The position numbers and the translations under genes were made by a program. Under the pieces are notes generated by a model that saw only the letters and a program-made list of their open reading frames with translations, did not search any database and was not told where the DNA came from. Shown here in pieces: positions 17,423-25,617 of a DNA stretch of 48,354 nucleotides (the first letter of the stretch is position 1; each line of letters starts with the position of its first letter). The DNA is taken from assembly GCA_016288205.1 (NCBI GenBank), contig JAEEYO010000058.1, positions 1 to 48,354 on the forward strand, in the 5' to 3' direction. The stretch comes from Treponema sp. (GTDB taxonomy: Bacteria > Spirochaetota > Spirochaetia > Treponematales > Treponemataceae).

Positions 17423-18901
17423 ATGGATAAGTTTTTTTCTAAATCTGTAAAACAGGTTTTTACTACCGCAATGGCTTTCTTTGTATTGTCCATCGCTACA
17501 TCGCAGTGTTTCGCACAGTCTCCCTCCAGAACGGCCCGTCAGACGGAGGACAAGCGATATTTGGAGCTGATTAATACCCTGTATTATTATATACAGCAGA
17601 ACTACGTGGAGGAGGTTGACCCTGAGATCCTTTACGAGGGCGCGATAAAGGGTATGCTTGAGGCTCTGGACGATCCCTACTCCGTGTACATGCCCAAGGA
17701 TGAGTGGAGGAGCCTTAAGGACACTACCGTCGGATCCTTCGGAGGTGTGGGACTCTCAATCACCAAGCCGACTGAGAACACCCCCGAAAAACCGGCTTAT
17801 GTCGAGGTAGCGCAGCCCATCGAGGATTCCCCCGGCGCAAGGGCAGGCATCCAGGCAGGAGACAAGATAACCGCAATCAACGGAGAGAACACTGCCACGA
17901 TGACCATGAACGAGGTCCTTGACAAACTCAGGGGCGTGGTCGGAACAAGCGTTACGGTGACAATCCTCCGCGGAAAGACAATGACCTTTGACAAGACCCT
18001 TGTGCGCGCGGTGATAGAAAATCCCACGGTGAAGTACGGAATGATCGGATCGGTCGGCTACCTCAGGATCACCGAATTCTCCTCAAACACAACGTCGAGG
18101 GTGCAGGAGGCCTTGGACAGCTTCTCCGACGCGAACTATGACTCTCTCATAATCGATCTGCGCAACAACGGAGGCGGACTTCTTTCTGCTGCCGTGGAGA
18201 TTGCTGATAAATTCATCGACTCAGGCATAATAGTCGCCACAAAGAGCCGCATTTCCTATGAGAACAGCGTGTATACGGCCCATGCGCGGAAAACCAAGGT
18301 CAAGAAGATTCCCGTAATTGTGCTCATAAACGGTGCGTCAGCCTCTGCGTCCGAAATCCTCGCCGGAGCCCTGAAGGACACACACGTGGCGTATCTTGTG
18401 GGTGAGAGGACATTCGGAAAGGGCAGCGTGCAGATACCGAGCGACCTCATAAACAACGACGGATTCAAAATCACCGTGGCGCGTTATTATTCGCCGAGCG
18501 ACACGAACATCGACAAGATTGGAATTCCGCCGGACAGGGAGGTGGCTTATCCGACTTTTACTCCAGAGCAGGAGACCGCATATTCAAATCTGATGAACAG
18601 TACGACGATCGCTGATTATGTGGAGAGCCATCCGGACATGAGCGAGGCCGATATTAGCGACTATGCGACGGTTCTTTCCAAAAATTATCCGCTGGAAACG
18701 CGTGTGCTCAGAAAAATCGTGAGAAATGAGGTGGAGCGCCTGAAACCGACCCGCCTCTATGATTTGGATTACGACCTTCAGCTCAAGGAGGCCCTGAGGA
18801 TTTTGAGGGAGGAGGATTTCTTCGCCCTGATAAAGAATACGAAGACTTTGAAGGAGCTTCAGGCGGAAAAGCAGGCTGAAAAACCGGCGGAAACCAAATG
18901 A
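17423..18901 (+). CDS. ctpA: C-terminal processing serine protease (S41A, CtpA family)
   Basis: A 492-residue exported protease. A signal peptide (AMAFFVLSIATSQCFAQ) is followed by a helical N-terminal segment with DDPYSVYMPK, a PDZ domain (about 100-185: GSFGGVGLSITK ... SPGARAGIQAGDKITAING) and the S41 core. The catalytic serine is in GASASASEI (304-312) and the general-base lysine is Lys333 in FGKGSVQ. Such proteases trim or degrade periplasmic and envelope proteins near their C-termini. The ~100-residue region after the core (CtpA-type tail) ends in a Lys/Glu-rich segment. It lies 19 bases before rsmE on the same strand. The start at 17423 fits both the signal peptide and the promoter. 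Confidence 0.94.
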   Translation: MDKFFSKSVKQVFTTAMAFFVLSIATSQCFAQSPSRTARQTEDKRYLELINTLYYYIQQNYVEEVDPEILYEGAIKGMLEALDDPYSVYMPKDEWRSLKDTTVGSFGGVGLSITKPTENTPEKPAYVEVAQPIEDSPGARAGIQAGDKITAINGENTATMTMNEVLDKLRGVVGTSVTVTILRGKTMTFDKTLVRAVIENPTVKYGMIGSVGYLRITEFSSNTTSRVQEALDSFSDANYDSLIIDLRNNGGGLLSAAVEIADKFIDSGIIVATKSRISYENSVYTAHARKTKVKKIPVIVLINGASASASEILAGALKDTHVAYLVGERTFGKGSVQIPSDLINNDGFKITVARYYSPSDTNIDKIGIPPDREVAYPTFTPEQETAYSNLMNSTTIADYVESHPDMSEADISDYATVLSKNYPLETRVLRKIVRNEVERLKPTRLYDLDYDLQLKEALRILREEDFFALIKNTKTLKELQAEKQAEKPAETK

Positions 18902-18920
18902 CGCACAGCGGGCAGTATAA

Positions 18921-19751
18921 ATGAGGCAGTTTGTAGCGGAAACGTTTCCTGACTTGAACGGCTGCATCCTCGTGGAGGGAAAAAAGGCCAGGCATCTCGC
19001 GCAGGTTCTTCGTCTTTGCGTGGGAGACATGGTGCTTGTCCGGCTTCCCGACGGTGTGGTGCAGCCCATGACGGTGGCGTCCGTCGCTCAGGGTAAAAAA
19101 TCAATCTGCCTTCAGGTGGCCGGTGATGTGGTGCAGGCGTCGGTGAACAAGGCGGCTCCTGCTGATTTTTCCCCGGAGTGTGAGCTATGGCACTTTCAGT
19201 TCGTTGCTAAACCGCCGAAAATGGATTTGATATTGCGTCAGGCGGTGGAGTGCGGTGTGAGCAGATTTGTGCCGGTGGTTGGTGCTTTCTGCCAGAACGG
19301 TTCCATAGATTCGGCCGTAAAAAAGTCGGACGGCAGCGACCAGAGGTGGGCGAGGCTTATTACCGAGGCAAGGGAGCAGAGCGGTTCTGCGGTAAACACG
19401 GAAGTTTTGCCATGCTGTTCCTTAAAAGATGCCGTTAATATATGGAAGGAAGAGATGGGTTCCGGTAATGAGTCCGTCGCTGTTGTGCTTTACGAGCAGA
19501 CCAGAGGAACCATGCCCATGCACAAGATTGTCGGGCTTGCGGGGCAGGACGGAAAAATCAGAAAAGCGGCTCTTTTCGTGGGGGCCGAGGGTGGAATCTC
19601 CCCGGAAGAAATAGATTTCATGCAGAAAAACGGAATAATCCCCGTTCACTTTGCAACAAATGTTTTACGGTGCGAGACGGCTGCGGTCTACGGGATTGCT
19701 GCCTTGCAAAACGCGCTCGTGGAGAAAGATATATGGCAATTCAGAGAATAA
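18921..19751 (+). CDS. rsmE: 16S rRNA m3U1498 methyltransferase RsmE
   Basis: A 276-residue SPOUT-class enzyme that uses AdoMet to methylate N3 of U1498 in 16S rRNA. The N-terminal PUA-like part (GKKARHLAQVLRLCVGDMVLV) and the knotted C-terminal part are both clear: VGAEGGISPEEIDFM and NVLRCETAAVYGIAAL form the AdoMet-binding trefoil. It is some 30 residues longer than E. coli RsmE because of loops near residues 130-190. Its 3' end overlaps the next gene by 19 bases, so the two are probably co-transcribed. No clear ribosome site precedes ATG 18921. Confidence 0.94.
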   Translation: MRQFVAETFPDLNGCILVEGKKARHLAQVLRLCVGDMVLVRLPDGVVQPMTVASVAQGKKSICLQVAGDVVQASVNKAAPADFSPECELWHFQFVAKPPKMDLILRQAVECGVSRFVPVVGAFCQNGSIDSAVKKSDGSDQRWARLITEAREQSGSAVNTEVLPCCSLKDAVNIWKEEMGSGNESVAVVLYEQTRGTMPMHKIVGLAGQDGKIRKAALFVGAEGGISPEEIDFMQKNGIIPVHFATNVLRCETAAVYGIAALQNALVEKDIWQFRE

Positions 19752-20476
19752 AAGTACTTGGTGTTCCTGTGGATGTTTGCGCGCCTCAGGATTTGGAAGA
19801 GAAGATTTTGGATCTGGTGGCTCAGCCCGGAACCAAGCAGATTGTGTTTTTGTCCGTCTGGGATTTGCTCAGGGCAAGGCGCAAGGGCGAGTATTCACGC
19901 TGCGTGCAGAACGCCGATTTGATTATCCCCATTTCCAAGAGCATTTTGAAGGGTGCGAAATTCCTAAAACGCACGGTTCCGGTCCGCTACAATCCTTTCA
20001 ACGCGATAATCAGCATACTGAACGTGCTTGAGCTGCATTTCAAATCCCTCTATCTGCTCGGTGGCCGAAAGAAAACCGTCATGGCTGCGGAGAAAAACGT
20101 GAGGAGCACTTTCAAGGACCTGCAGATTGTGGGCCGCTACGTGGGTTATTTCCCGAAATCCGTGGAAAGCGACGTGGTGCAGGCAATCTACAAGGCATCT
20201 CCCTCCCTTGTTCTCGTTAGCGAGGGCATAAAGGAAAAGGACTGCTGGGCATACAACCGCCGCAACTCCTTCTCGTCAAGCATTTTTCTCTACAACAGGG
20301 ACGTGATTGGAATTCTGGGAGAAAGACGAAACCGCGTAAAAGAGTCTACATTTGACAAGGGACACGAAATTTGGGATGAAATAATCCATAATCCCTTAAA
20401 AATATTCTTAATTTTTCCGTATATTAAGTATAAGGTACTTTTGGTCTGGTATCGTTTGTTCAAGAAGGAATCATAA
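19733..20476 (+). CDS. WecG/TagA/CpsF-family glycosyltransferase-like protein, altered active site
   Basis: A 247-residue protein; ATG 19733 gives MAIQRIKVLGVPVDVCAPQDL, the usual family start. The core fold is recognisable: IVFLSVWDLLRARR, ADLIIPISKSILKGAKFL, LYLLGGRKKTVMAAEKNV, LQIVGRYVGYF. Typical members transfer N-acetylmannosaminuronate or ManNAc to lipid-linked sugars and carry a PDG motif after the ADL(I/V) strand, with the catalytic Asp. Here that place reads PISKS, and the late (F/G)xPKQE motif reads EGIKEKD. Either it uses a different chemistry or it has become non-catalytic. The C-terminal FLIFPYIKYKVLLVWYRLF is amphipathic or hydrophobic and could bind the membrane. Followed at once by the NtrC-like ATPase. 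Confidence 0.78.
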   Translation: MAIQRIKVLGVPVDVCAPQDLEEKILDLVAQPGTKQIVFLSVWDLLRARRKGEYSRCVQNADLIIPISKSILKGAKFLKRTVPVRYNPFNAIISILNVLELHFKSLYLLGGRKKTVMAAEKNVRSTFKDLQIVGRYVGYFPKSVESDVVQAIYKASPSLVLVSEGIKEKDCWAYNRRNSFSSSIFLYNRDVIGILGERRNRVKESTFDKGHEIWDEIIHNPLKIFLIFPYIKYKVLLVWYRLFKKES

Positions 20477-20485
20477 AAAAGTTTT

Positions 20486-21646
20486 TTGAAAAAGCAAATT
20501 GTTCTCGTTCTTTCAGACAAAAAAGATTTTTTGACGTGGTGCGGGTCCATACTCAGCGACTGTGAGGTATTCAGTGCCTCATTCATGGGAGTGGAGCCGT
20601 CTTCCGCACTTGCTCTGATTGTGGATTATGACGCCTATGAGGATGTGGTTCTTTTGTCCGTATACAGCTATTTTCAGGAAAAGAATCACGTTCGCTGCAT
20701 CTTTGTGGGAAATGACATCGGGGTTTCCGTGGTCGAGAGGAAAAGCAGGTTCCCAAAAGCCAAATTCTTTACCCCAAGTCAGTCCCAGCAAATTTCACGC
20801 CTCGTGCAGGTGGAGTGTATGCTCGCCGAAAGTCTCTCGGATGATTCGGAATCCCGTGTGAGGAACCTTGATTCGTCGGGGCTTCTTTCCAGGGACGGAA
20901 ATCCCTCGTTTTTGTTTTCAAAATCAGGCTTGGAAAACTGCGACCGTATGTCCATAACCCGCGACCTTATGGACGTGGCATCCGCGTCTGACGTGAATGT
21001 CCTGCTTTTGGGTGAGACCGGCGTGGGAAAAACCTGTGCCGCAAGAAAAATCCATGAGTCCTCCGGCCGAAGCGGGAAAAATTTCGTGGAGATAAACGTC
21101 CCGAACCACATAGGCCGTCTTGAGAGCGACCTTTTCGGAACTGTCAGGGGAGCGTTCACCGAGGCCCAGAACAGCGACGGACTTTTGAAGGAGGCGGATG
21201 GAGGAACCGTATTTTTCGACGAGATAGGGGAACTTCCGCTTGAGGACCAGACAAGATTGCTCAGTCTCATAGAAACAAAGTCCTTCAGGAAAATGGGCAG
21301 CGGGAAAATCGAAAAATTTGATGCCCGCATGATTTTTGCCACAAACCAGGATTTAAGGACCCTTGTCCGTCAGCACCGTTTCCGAGCGGATCTTTACTAC
21401 CGCATAAACACAATCATAATCGAAGTGCCTCCGCTGAAAAGCCACAGCGAGGACATACCGAAAATTGCGGGTGATTTTGCCGCAGGATGGAACAAGGTGA
21501 TTTCCGAGAGCGCGCTGATGAAACTCTGCTCCTATCCGTGGCCTGGAAATATCCGGGAGCTGAAAAACTGCATGGAGCGTTCCTGCCTTATCTGCCGCAA
21601 CAAGATCCTGGAGGCATCGGATATCCTGTTGGACGCATTTTTTTGA
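20486..21646 (+). CDS. NtrC-like AAA+ protein with altered GAFTGA loop and no HTH
   Basis: A 386-residue protein starting at TTG 20486 (MKKQIVLVLSDKKDF). Residues 1-~110 look like a degenerate receiver domain, and no clear phospho-acceptor set is evident. Residues ~145-365 are a sigma-54 activator-type AAA+ domain: GETGVGKT Walker A, GGTVFFDEIGELP Walker B, RFRADLYYRIN with the R-finger region, and WPGNIRELKN. The sigma-54-contact loop reads GAFTEA at 222-227 instead of GAFTGA. The protein ends about 20 residues after the AAA+ domain, with no Fis-type DNA-binding helix-turn-helix. It may act on sigma-54 without DNA binding, or have another role; both are inference. Confidence 0.82.
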   Translation: MKKQIVLVLSDKKDFLTWCGSILSDCEVFSASFMGVEPSSALALIVDYDAYEDVVLLSVYSYFQEKNHVRCIFVGNDIGVSVVERKSRFPKAKFFTPSQSQQISRLVQVECMLAESLSDDSESRVRNLDSSGLLSRDGNPSFLFSKSGLENCDRMSITRDLMDVASASDVNVLLLGETGVGKTCAARKIHESSGRSGKNFVEINVPNHIGRLESDLFGTVRGAFTEAQNSDGLLKEADGGTVFFDEIGELPLEDQTRLLSLIETKSFRKMGSGKIEKFDARMIFATNQDLRTLVRQHRFRADLYYRINTIIIEVPPLKSHSEDIPKIAGDFAAGWNKVISESALMKLCSYPWPGNIRELKNCMERSCLICRNKILEASDILLDAFF

Positions 21647-21678
21647 AACTGACCCTTTATTTTATTTTATACTTGGTG

Positions 21679-21684
21679 TATAAT
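21679..21684 (+). promoter_or_regulatory. Probable -10 box upstream of the secreted YD-like protein
   Basis: TATAAT at 21679-21684, about 90 bases before the ATG. No good -35 is seen. The leader contains a small hairpin, GGGA (21730-21733) with TCCC (21739-21742). Confidence 0.4.
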
Positions 21685-21775
21685 AGACGATAAAGGAATA
21701 GGAACTTATTCTTGTTTTTGTCTCGGTCTGGGATATAGTCCCAAGTCACGGCAAAAAAATATTGATGGAGGAACA

Positions 21776-22633
21776 ATGAAAAAGATTCTGATTGCACTTA
21801 TGGCAGCGACAGTTGTTGCCGGAGCATTTGCTTTTGACAGAAATGGCTTTAATCCTGCTGGAAAGCTTTCCACCTACACAAAAACTGACTATAACATTGT
21901 GTCTAAATTTGGCTCGACATACCGCTCGGTAGCCGTCAAGTATGTGCATGATTTCAATACTGCCGGTGTTGAGACCGCTTGCACAGGATTCAATTCCAAA
22001 AACGCGCAGGTAGACAAAATCACCTATGAGTACAACGACAGGCACAATCTCGTCTCGTCAACATTCTATGACGGACAGAACACGATGATTTGGAAGACCA
22101 CTTTGGAGTACGACACGTCAAACCGTCTGACAGCAGAGTCTGAATTTGACAAGGACAACCGCCTTTCAGGAAAGACCATCTACGAGTACAATGACAAGGA
22201 TGTTGCCAAGGGAAAGGAGTCAAAGATCGTTGAGTCTTATTATGATGGCAACGGAAAGCTCCTGTCACGCTCAATCACCACGATGAACGCTGCCGGAAAG
22301 CCTGCCGAGCTCGCACGCTATTATGGCGACGGTTCTTTGGATCAGCGCGAGATTTACAGCTACAATGACTACGGTGTTCTCTCACAGATTGAGTACATCG
22401 AGCCGGACGGAAAGACAAGGACAAAGGTTGTTTACCGCTATGACGCAGGAAAAGGATATCTGACCGAGATTGACACATATAACGCAAACAGCGTGCTCTA
22501 TCAGCGCGAGATTTACAAGAATGACGGAAAGGGAAATCCAACGTCAGTCAGCGTCTACTCTGTATCAGAGAAATTCGGCGGTACTGTAAACGAACTGCAG
22601 AAACAATCCGCTTACACATACACCTATAACTGA
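21776..22633 (+). CDS. Secreted YD/RHS-like repeat protein
   Basis: A 285-residue exported protein: signal peptide MKKILIALMAATVVAGAFA, probably cut before Phe-Asp. From about residue 78 it has a run of ~20-residue repeats of the type (I/T)YEYNDxxxLxxxxxYDxNxxL (for example ITYEYNDRHNLVSSTFYDG and IYSYNDYGVLSQIEYIEPDG). These resemble the YD repeats of RHS-type proteins and the MORN-like beta-hairpin repeats of other secreted proteins. There is no toxin or protease domain. GGAGG lies 6 bases before the ATG. It is probably a periplasmic or surface protein; the partner is unknown. Confidence 0.7.
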   Translation: MKKILIALMAATVVAGAFAFDRNGFNPAGKLSTYTKTDYNIVSKFGSTYRSVAVKYVHDFNTAGVETACTGFNSKNAQVDKITYEYNDRHNLVSSTFYDGQNTMIWKTTLEYDTSNRLTAESEFDKDNRLSGKTIYEYNDKDVAKGKESKIVESYYDGNGKLLSRSITTMNAAGKPAELARYYGDGSLDQREIYSYNDYGVLSQIEYIEPDGKTRTKVVYRYDAGKGYLTEIDTYNANSVLYQREIYKNDGKGNPTSVSVYSVSEKFGGTVNELQKQSAYTYTYN

Positions 22634-22653
22634 TTTTCAACTTAATGCTTAAA

Positions 22654-22715
22654 GGGACATCTTTTTAGATGGGCATCTTTTAGATGGGCACCTTTTAGGT
22701 GGGCATCTTTTAGAT
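22654..22715 (+). repeat. Tandem mini-hairpin repeats (four units)
   Basis: Four units, GGGACATCTTTTTAGAT (22654-22670), GGGCATCTTTTAGAT (22671-22685), GGGCACCTTTTAGGT (22686-22700) and GGGCATCTTTTAGAT (22701-22715). Each can fold as a tiny stem (CATCT/AGATG). The third unit changes both arms together (CACCT/AGGTG). The last joins the terminator that follows. Confidence 0.85.
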
Positions 22716-22752
22716 GGGCATCTCCGGTTTTCGGAGGTGCCCTATTTTTTTT
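22716..22752 (+). terminator. Rho-independent terminator
   Basis: GGGCATCTCCG (22716-22726) pairs with CGGAGGTGCCC (22732-22742) with one G-U. A T-rich tail at 22745-22752 follows. Its left arm begins with the same GGGCATCT as the mini-repeats, so the array may have grown from this arm. Confidence 0.9.
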
Positions 22753-22820
22753 GTCTTAGCCATCCGTCTAAAAATTCAATTTTTTTGACATAAAATTTGA
22801 ATAGACTTTTTTTTCTAGTG

Positions 22821-22829
22821 TGCTATAAT
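22821..22829 (+). promoter_or_regulatory. Extended -10 promoter of the GH31 gene
   Basis: TGCTATAAT is an extended -10. It gives a leader of roughly 60 bases before ATG 22897. No good -35 lies at 17 bases, as is common for extended -10 promoters. Confidence 0.55.
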
Positions 22830-22896
22830 CTCATTGTGCTGATTGAATGGCTCTGTATTTGCCGCTCAGTCGGTTCTTGAAATTACAGGAGGAAAT

Positions 22897-24891
22897 ATGT
22901 CCTTTAAGAAGACAGCCGGTGCCCTGATTTTTACAAAGGGAAACGAGACTTTGAAGATTGAGGCGTGGGGAAAAGATTCCCTTCGTGTTCGCTCCACCCT
23001 TGAGCCGGAGTTTACCAAAAATGACTGGGGCCTGAGTGAGCCGGTGAAGGCAAAAGGAAGTCCTGTCATAAAAATTGACGAGGAAAAAAACTGTGCCTCA
23101 ATCACAAACGGAAAGCTGACTGCGGAAATCAATCACAGCGGAGTAATCTCATTTATCAAGGACAAAAAAGTAATCCTCCACGAATATTACAGAAGCTATG
23201 ACCCGGAGGCAAGCCGTGACGGAGCCGCGTTGAAAATTGTGAGCCGCCAGTTCAAGGGAATCATCGGGGGAGATTACAAGCTCACCGTGCGCTTTGAGCC
23301 CCGCGACGAAGAAAAGATTTTCGGCATGGGCCAGTATCAGATGCCCTACCTTGATTTGAAGGGATGCGTGCTGGAACTTGCCCAGAGAAATTCCCAGGTG
23401 TCCATCCCGTTTGCGGTAAGCAATCTGGGCTACGGATTTTTGTGGAACAGTCCCGCCGTGGGAACAGCGTCTTTCGGAAAGAACATGACCGAGTGGACCG
23501 CACAGTGCACGAAAGAAATGGACTACTGGGTGACGGCAGGGGATACTCCCGCAAAGATTGTCGAAAACTATACGGCGGTTGTAGGTCGTGCTCCGAATAT
23601 GCCGTCTGATTTGCTCGGATTCTGGCAGTGCAAGCTCCGTTACCGCACTCAGGACGAGCTTCTGGAAGTGGCGCGCAAGTACAAGCAGCTGGGAATTCAC
23701 CTGGACGTAATCGTAATAGATTTCTTCCATTGGATTCGTCAGGGCGACTGGGGATTCGATCCTGAGTACTGGCCGGATCCCAAGGCGATGGTGGACGAGC
23801 TTCATGCGATGGGAACAAAGGTCATGGTTTCCGTGTGGCCTTCCGTGGACAGAAAATGCAGCCATTATTACGAGATGGCGGAGAAGGGGCTCCTTGTAAG
23901 GACCGAGCGCGGAACGGCACAGACTTACGCATTCAACGGAGACTGCATTACCTTTGACGCGACGAACCCCAAGGCACGTGAGTACATCTGGAACGTGTGC
24001 AAGAAAAACTACGCAAAGTACGGAATCGACATGTTCTGGCTTGACAATGCCGAGCCTGATCTGGACGTGTATGATTACGACAATTACCGCTATCAGCTTG
24101 GACCTGCCGTTGCGGTGAGCAATCTCTATCCGAAATTCTACGCGCAGGCATTCTGGGACGGCATGAACAAAATGGGACGAAAGGATGTCGTGAACCTGGA
24201 GAGATGCGCATGGGTCGGAAGCCAGAAATACGGTACGGTCCTGTGGAACGGAGACACAAACAGCACGTTTGAGAGCCTGCAGGATTCCGTCGTCCAGGGA
24301 CTCAACATGGGACTTGCCGGAATCCCCTGGTGGACTACTGACATCGGAGGATTCATGTACGGAAATCCGAAGGACCCCGCTTTTGTGGAGCTTCTGGAAC
24401 GCTGGTTTGAGTTCGCCGTCTTCACCCCGATTCTGCGCCTGCATGGTGACCGCGATCCACACGACATTGAGCCGCTTGAAAAAGTAAAGGACTGGGGCGG
24501 AGGATATCTTTACACGGGACAGCCCAACGAGATCTGGTGCTACGGAGACAAGGCACAGAAAATCATGGAGGCACAGATTAAGCTGCGTGAGAGTCTCAAG
24601 CCCTATCTGACCAAGCTTTACAAAGAGGCGAGCACGAACGGAAGTCCCCTTATGCGCGCGATGTTCTACGAATTCCCCGATGACGGTGAGTGCTGGAACC
24701 TGAGGGACCAGTATATGTTCGGAAGCGACTATCTTGTGGCTCCCGTGCTCCATGCGGGTGAGACAAAAAGAGAGGTCTATCTGCCGAAGGGAAAATGGAC
24801 TGAAATCAACAGCAAGAAAAGCTTCGACGGAGGAAAGCGCGTGAGCGTGGATGCCCCCATCGAATGGATTCCTGTATTCAAGCGCGGATAA
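22897..24891 (+). CDS. Glycoside hydrolase family 31 (alpha-xylosidase/alpha-glucosidase)
   Basis: A 664-residue enzyme with no signal peptide, so likely cytoplasmic. AGGAGG 6 bases upstream sets the start at 22897. An N-terminal beta-sandwich (1-~235) precedes the (beta/alpha)8 barrel. The nucleophile is Asp383 in FWLDNAEPD, and the acid/base is Asp453 in LWNGDTNSTF; their ~70-residue spacing fits GH31. The barrel contains LDVIVIDFFHWIRQGDWGFDPEYWPDP, an insert often seen in alpha-xylosidases (YicI-like), and GIPWWTTDIGGF. It releases alpha-linked xylose or glucose from the non-reducing end of oligosaccharides such as those from xyloglucan. Exact substrate is not decided by sequence. With the GH5 gene downstream it indicates plant-fibre use. 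Confidence 0.92.
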   Translation: MSFKKTAGALIFTKGNETLKIEAWGKDSLRVRSTLEPEFTKNDWGLSEPVKAKGSPVIKIDEEKNCASITNGKLTAEINHSGVISFIKDKKVILHEYYRSYDPEASRDGAALKIVSRQFKGIIGGDYKLTVRFEPRDEEKIFGMGQYQMPYLDLKGCVLELAQRNSQVSIPFAVSNLGYGFLWNSPAVGTASFGKNMTEWTAQCTKEMDYWVTAGDTPAKIVENYTAVVGRAPNMPSDLLGFWQCKLRYRTQDELLEVARKYKQLGIHLDVIVIDFFHWIRQGDWGFDPEYWPDPKAMVDELHAMGTKVMVSVWPSVDRKCSHYYEMAEKGLLVRTERGTAQTYAFNGDCITFDATNPKAREYIWNVCKKNYAKYGIDMFWLDNAEPDLDVYDYDNYRYQLGPAVAVSNLYPKFYAQAFWDGMNKMGRKDVVNLERCAWVGSQKYGTVLWNGDTNSTFESLQDSVVQGLNMGLAGIPWWTTDIGGFMYGNPKDPAFVELLERWFEFAVFTPILRLHGDRDPHDIEPLEKVKDWGGGYLYTGQPNEIWCYGDKAQKIMEAQIKLRESLKPYLTKLYKEASTNGSPLMRAMFYEFPDDGECWNLRDQYMFGSDYLVAPVLHAGETKREVYLPKGKWTEINSKKSFDGGKRVSVDAPIEWIPVFKRG

Positions 24892-24915
24892 ATCTCTCTG
24901 CCTGAACGACAAAAT

Positions 24916-24950
24916 AAAGGACTTGGGTGTTTACTTGGGTCCTTTTTTTT
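24916..24950 (+). terminator. Rho-independent terminator after GH31
   Basis: AAAGGAC (24916-24922) pairs with GTCCTTT (24939-24945), and the T run continues to 24950. It sits between convergent genes. Confidence 0.75.
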
Positions 24951-25500
24951 ATGCCATTTTCCATTCCTTATACACTTCGCCTGATTCAAGATTCTTCCAC
25001 AAAAAGAGTCCGTTTTCAAAAGTCATGTATGAGTGGGGGCTGTTTTCCTTGGGGATTGAGACGGAGCCCGGATTCAGGTACGTGAAGCTCTCCATCACAT
25101 CGCAGGCGGGTACGTGGGTGTGTCCGCACAGGAGGATGTCGCCCTTGGACATGGGAAGCGGATTTTCCTTGGACGCGTGATGACCGTGGCTCGCATAAAT
25201 CAGACTGGGAAAGCCAAAGTCAAGCACGGCATATTCGGCCATGATCGGGAAGTCCAGAACCATCTGGTCAACCTCGGTGTCGCAGTTTCCCCGTATGCAG
25301 AGGATTTTGTCCTTGACCCCGTTCAGCATTGCAATCACTTCTTTCGGTGCGTATTCTTCGGGCAAATCATTCCGTGGACCGTGGTAGAGCAAATCACCGA
25401 GGAGTAAAAGACGCCCGGCCTTCTCTGAGTCAAAGCGTTCCAAAGTCAAACGGCAGTATTTTGCGGAGCCGTGAATGTCCGATGCAATCATCCATTTCAT
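24949..25500 (-). CDS. yfcE: YfcE-type metallophosphoesterase
   Basis: A 183-residue phosphodiesterase. AAGGAAG upstream sets the start at 25500 (MKWMIASDIHGS). The binuclear-metal motifs are in order: SDIHG near residue 7, GDLLYHGPR near 34, RGNCD near 71, SHGHH near 107 and GHTH near 126. YfcE-like enzymes hydrolyse phosphodiester model substrates with Mn; the natural substrate is not settled. The length matches the family. It is convergent with GH31. Confidence 0.9.
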   Translation of the reverse strand: MKWMIASDIHGSAKYCRLTLERFDSEKAGRLLLLGDLLYHGPRNDLPEEYAPKEVIAMLNGVKDKILCIRGNCDTEVDQMVLDFPIMAEYAVLDFGFPSLIYASHGHHASKENPLPMSKGDILLCGHTHVPACDVMESFTYLNPGSVSIPKENSPHSYMTFENGLFLWKNLESGEVYKEWKMA

Positions 25501-25602
25501 AAAATCTTCCTTTTGCTCAGTATACACTAAGGACCTTGAAAACTCAATATTAATGATGCCGCCTTAAATGATTTAGGCATGGAAAAGTTTTGCCAAAAGA
25601 TT

Positions 25603-25608
25603 TATAAT
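25603..25608 (+). promoter_or_regulatory. -10 box of a probable leaderless or short-leader promoter (NUDIX gene)
   Basis: TATAAT ends 9 bases before ATG 25618. No clear ribosome site is present. Confidence 0.5.
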
Positions 25609-25617
25609 CGTGGTAAT

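Noticed and set aside
17359..17493. 45-residue N-terminal extension of the MinD-like ATPase
   Set aside because: It overlaps the divergent protease gene and both promoters, and the family starts with the strand just before KGGVGKT.
22654..22752. Short regular repeats as a CRISPR array
   Set aside because: Units are 15 bp with no spacers and no cas genes nearby; they are directly tandem mini-hairpins.
22843..22896. Upstream start for the GH31 gene
   Set aside because: No ribosome site there, whereas AGGAGG sits 6 bases before ATG 22897.
23149..24912. 587-codon antisense ORF across the GH31 gene
   Set aside because: The opposite strand encodes an intact GH31 with both catalytic residues; the antisense product has no recognisable motif or ribosome site.
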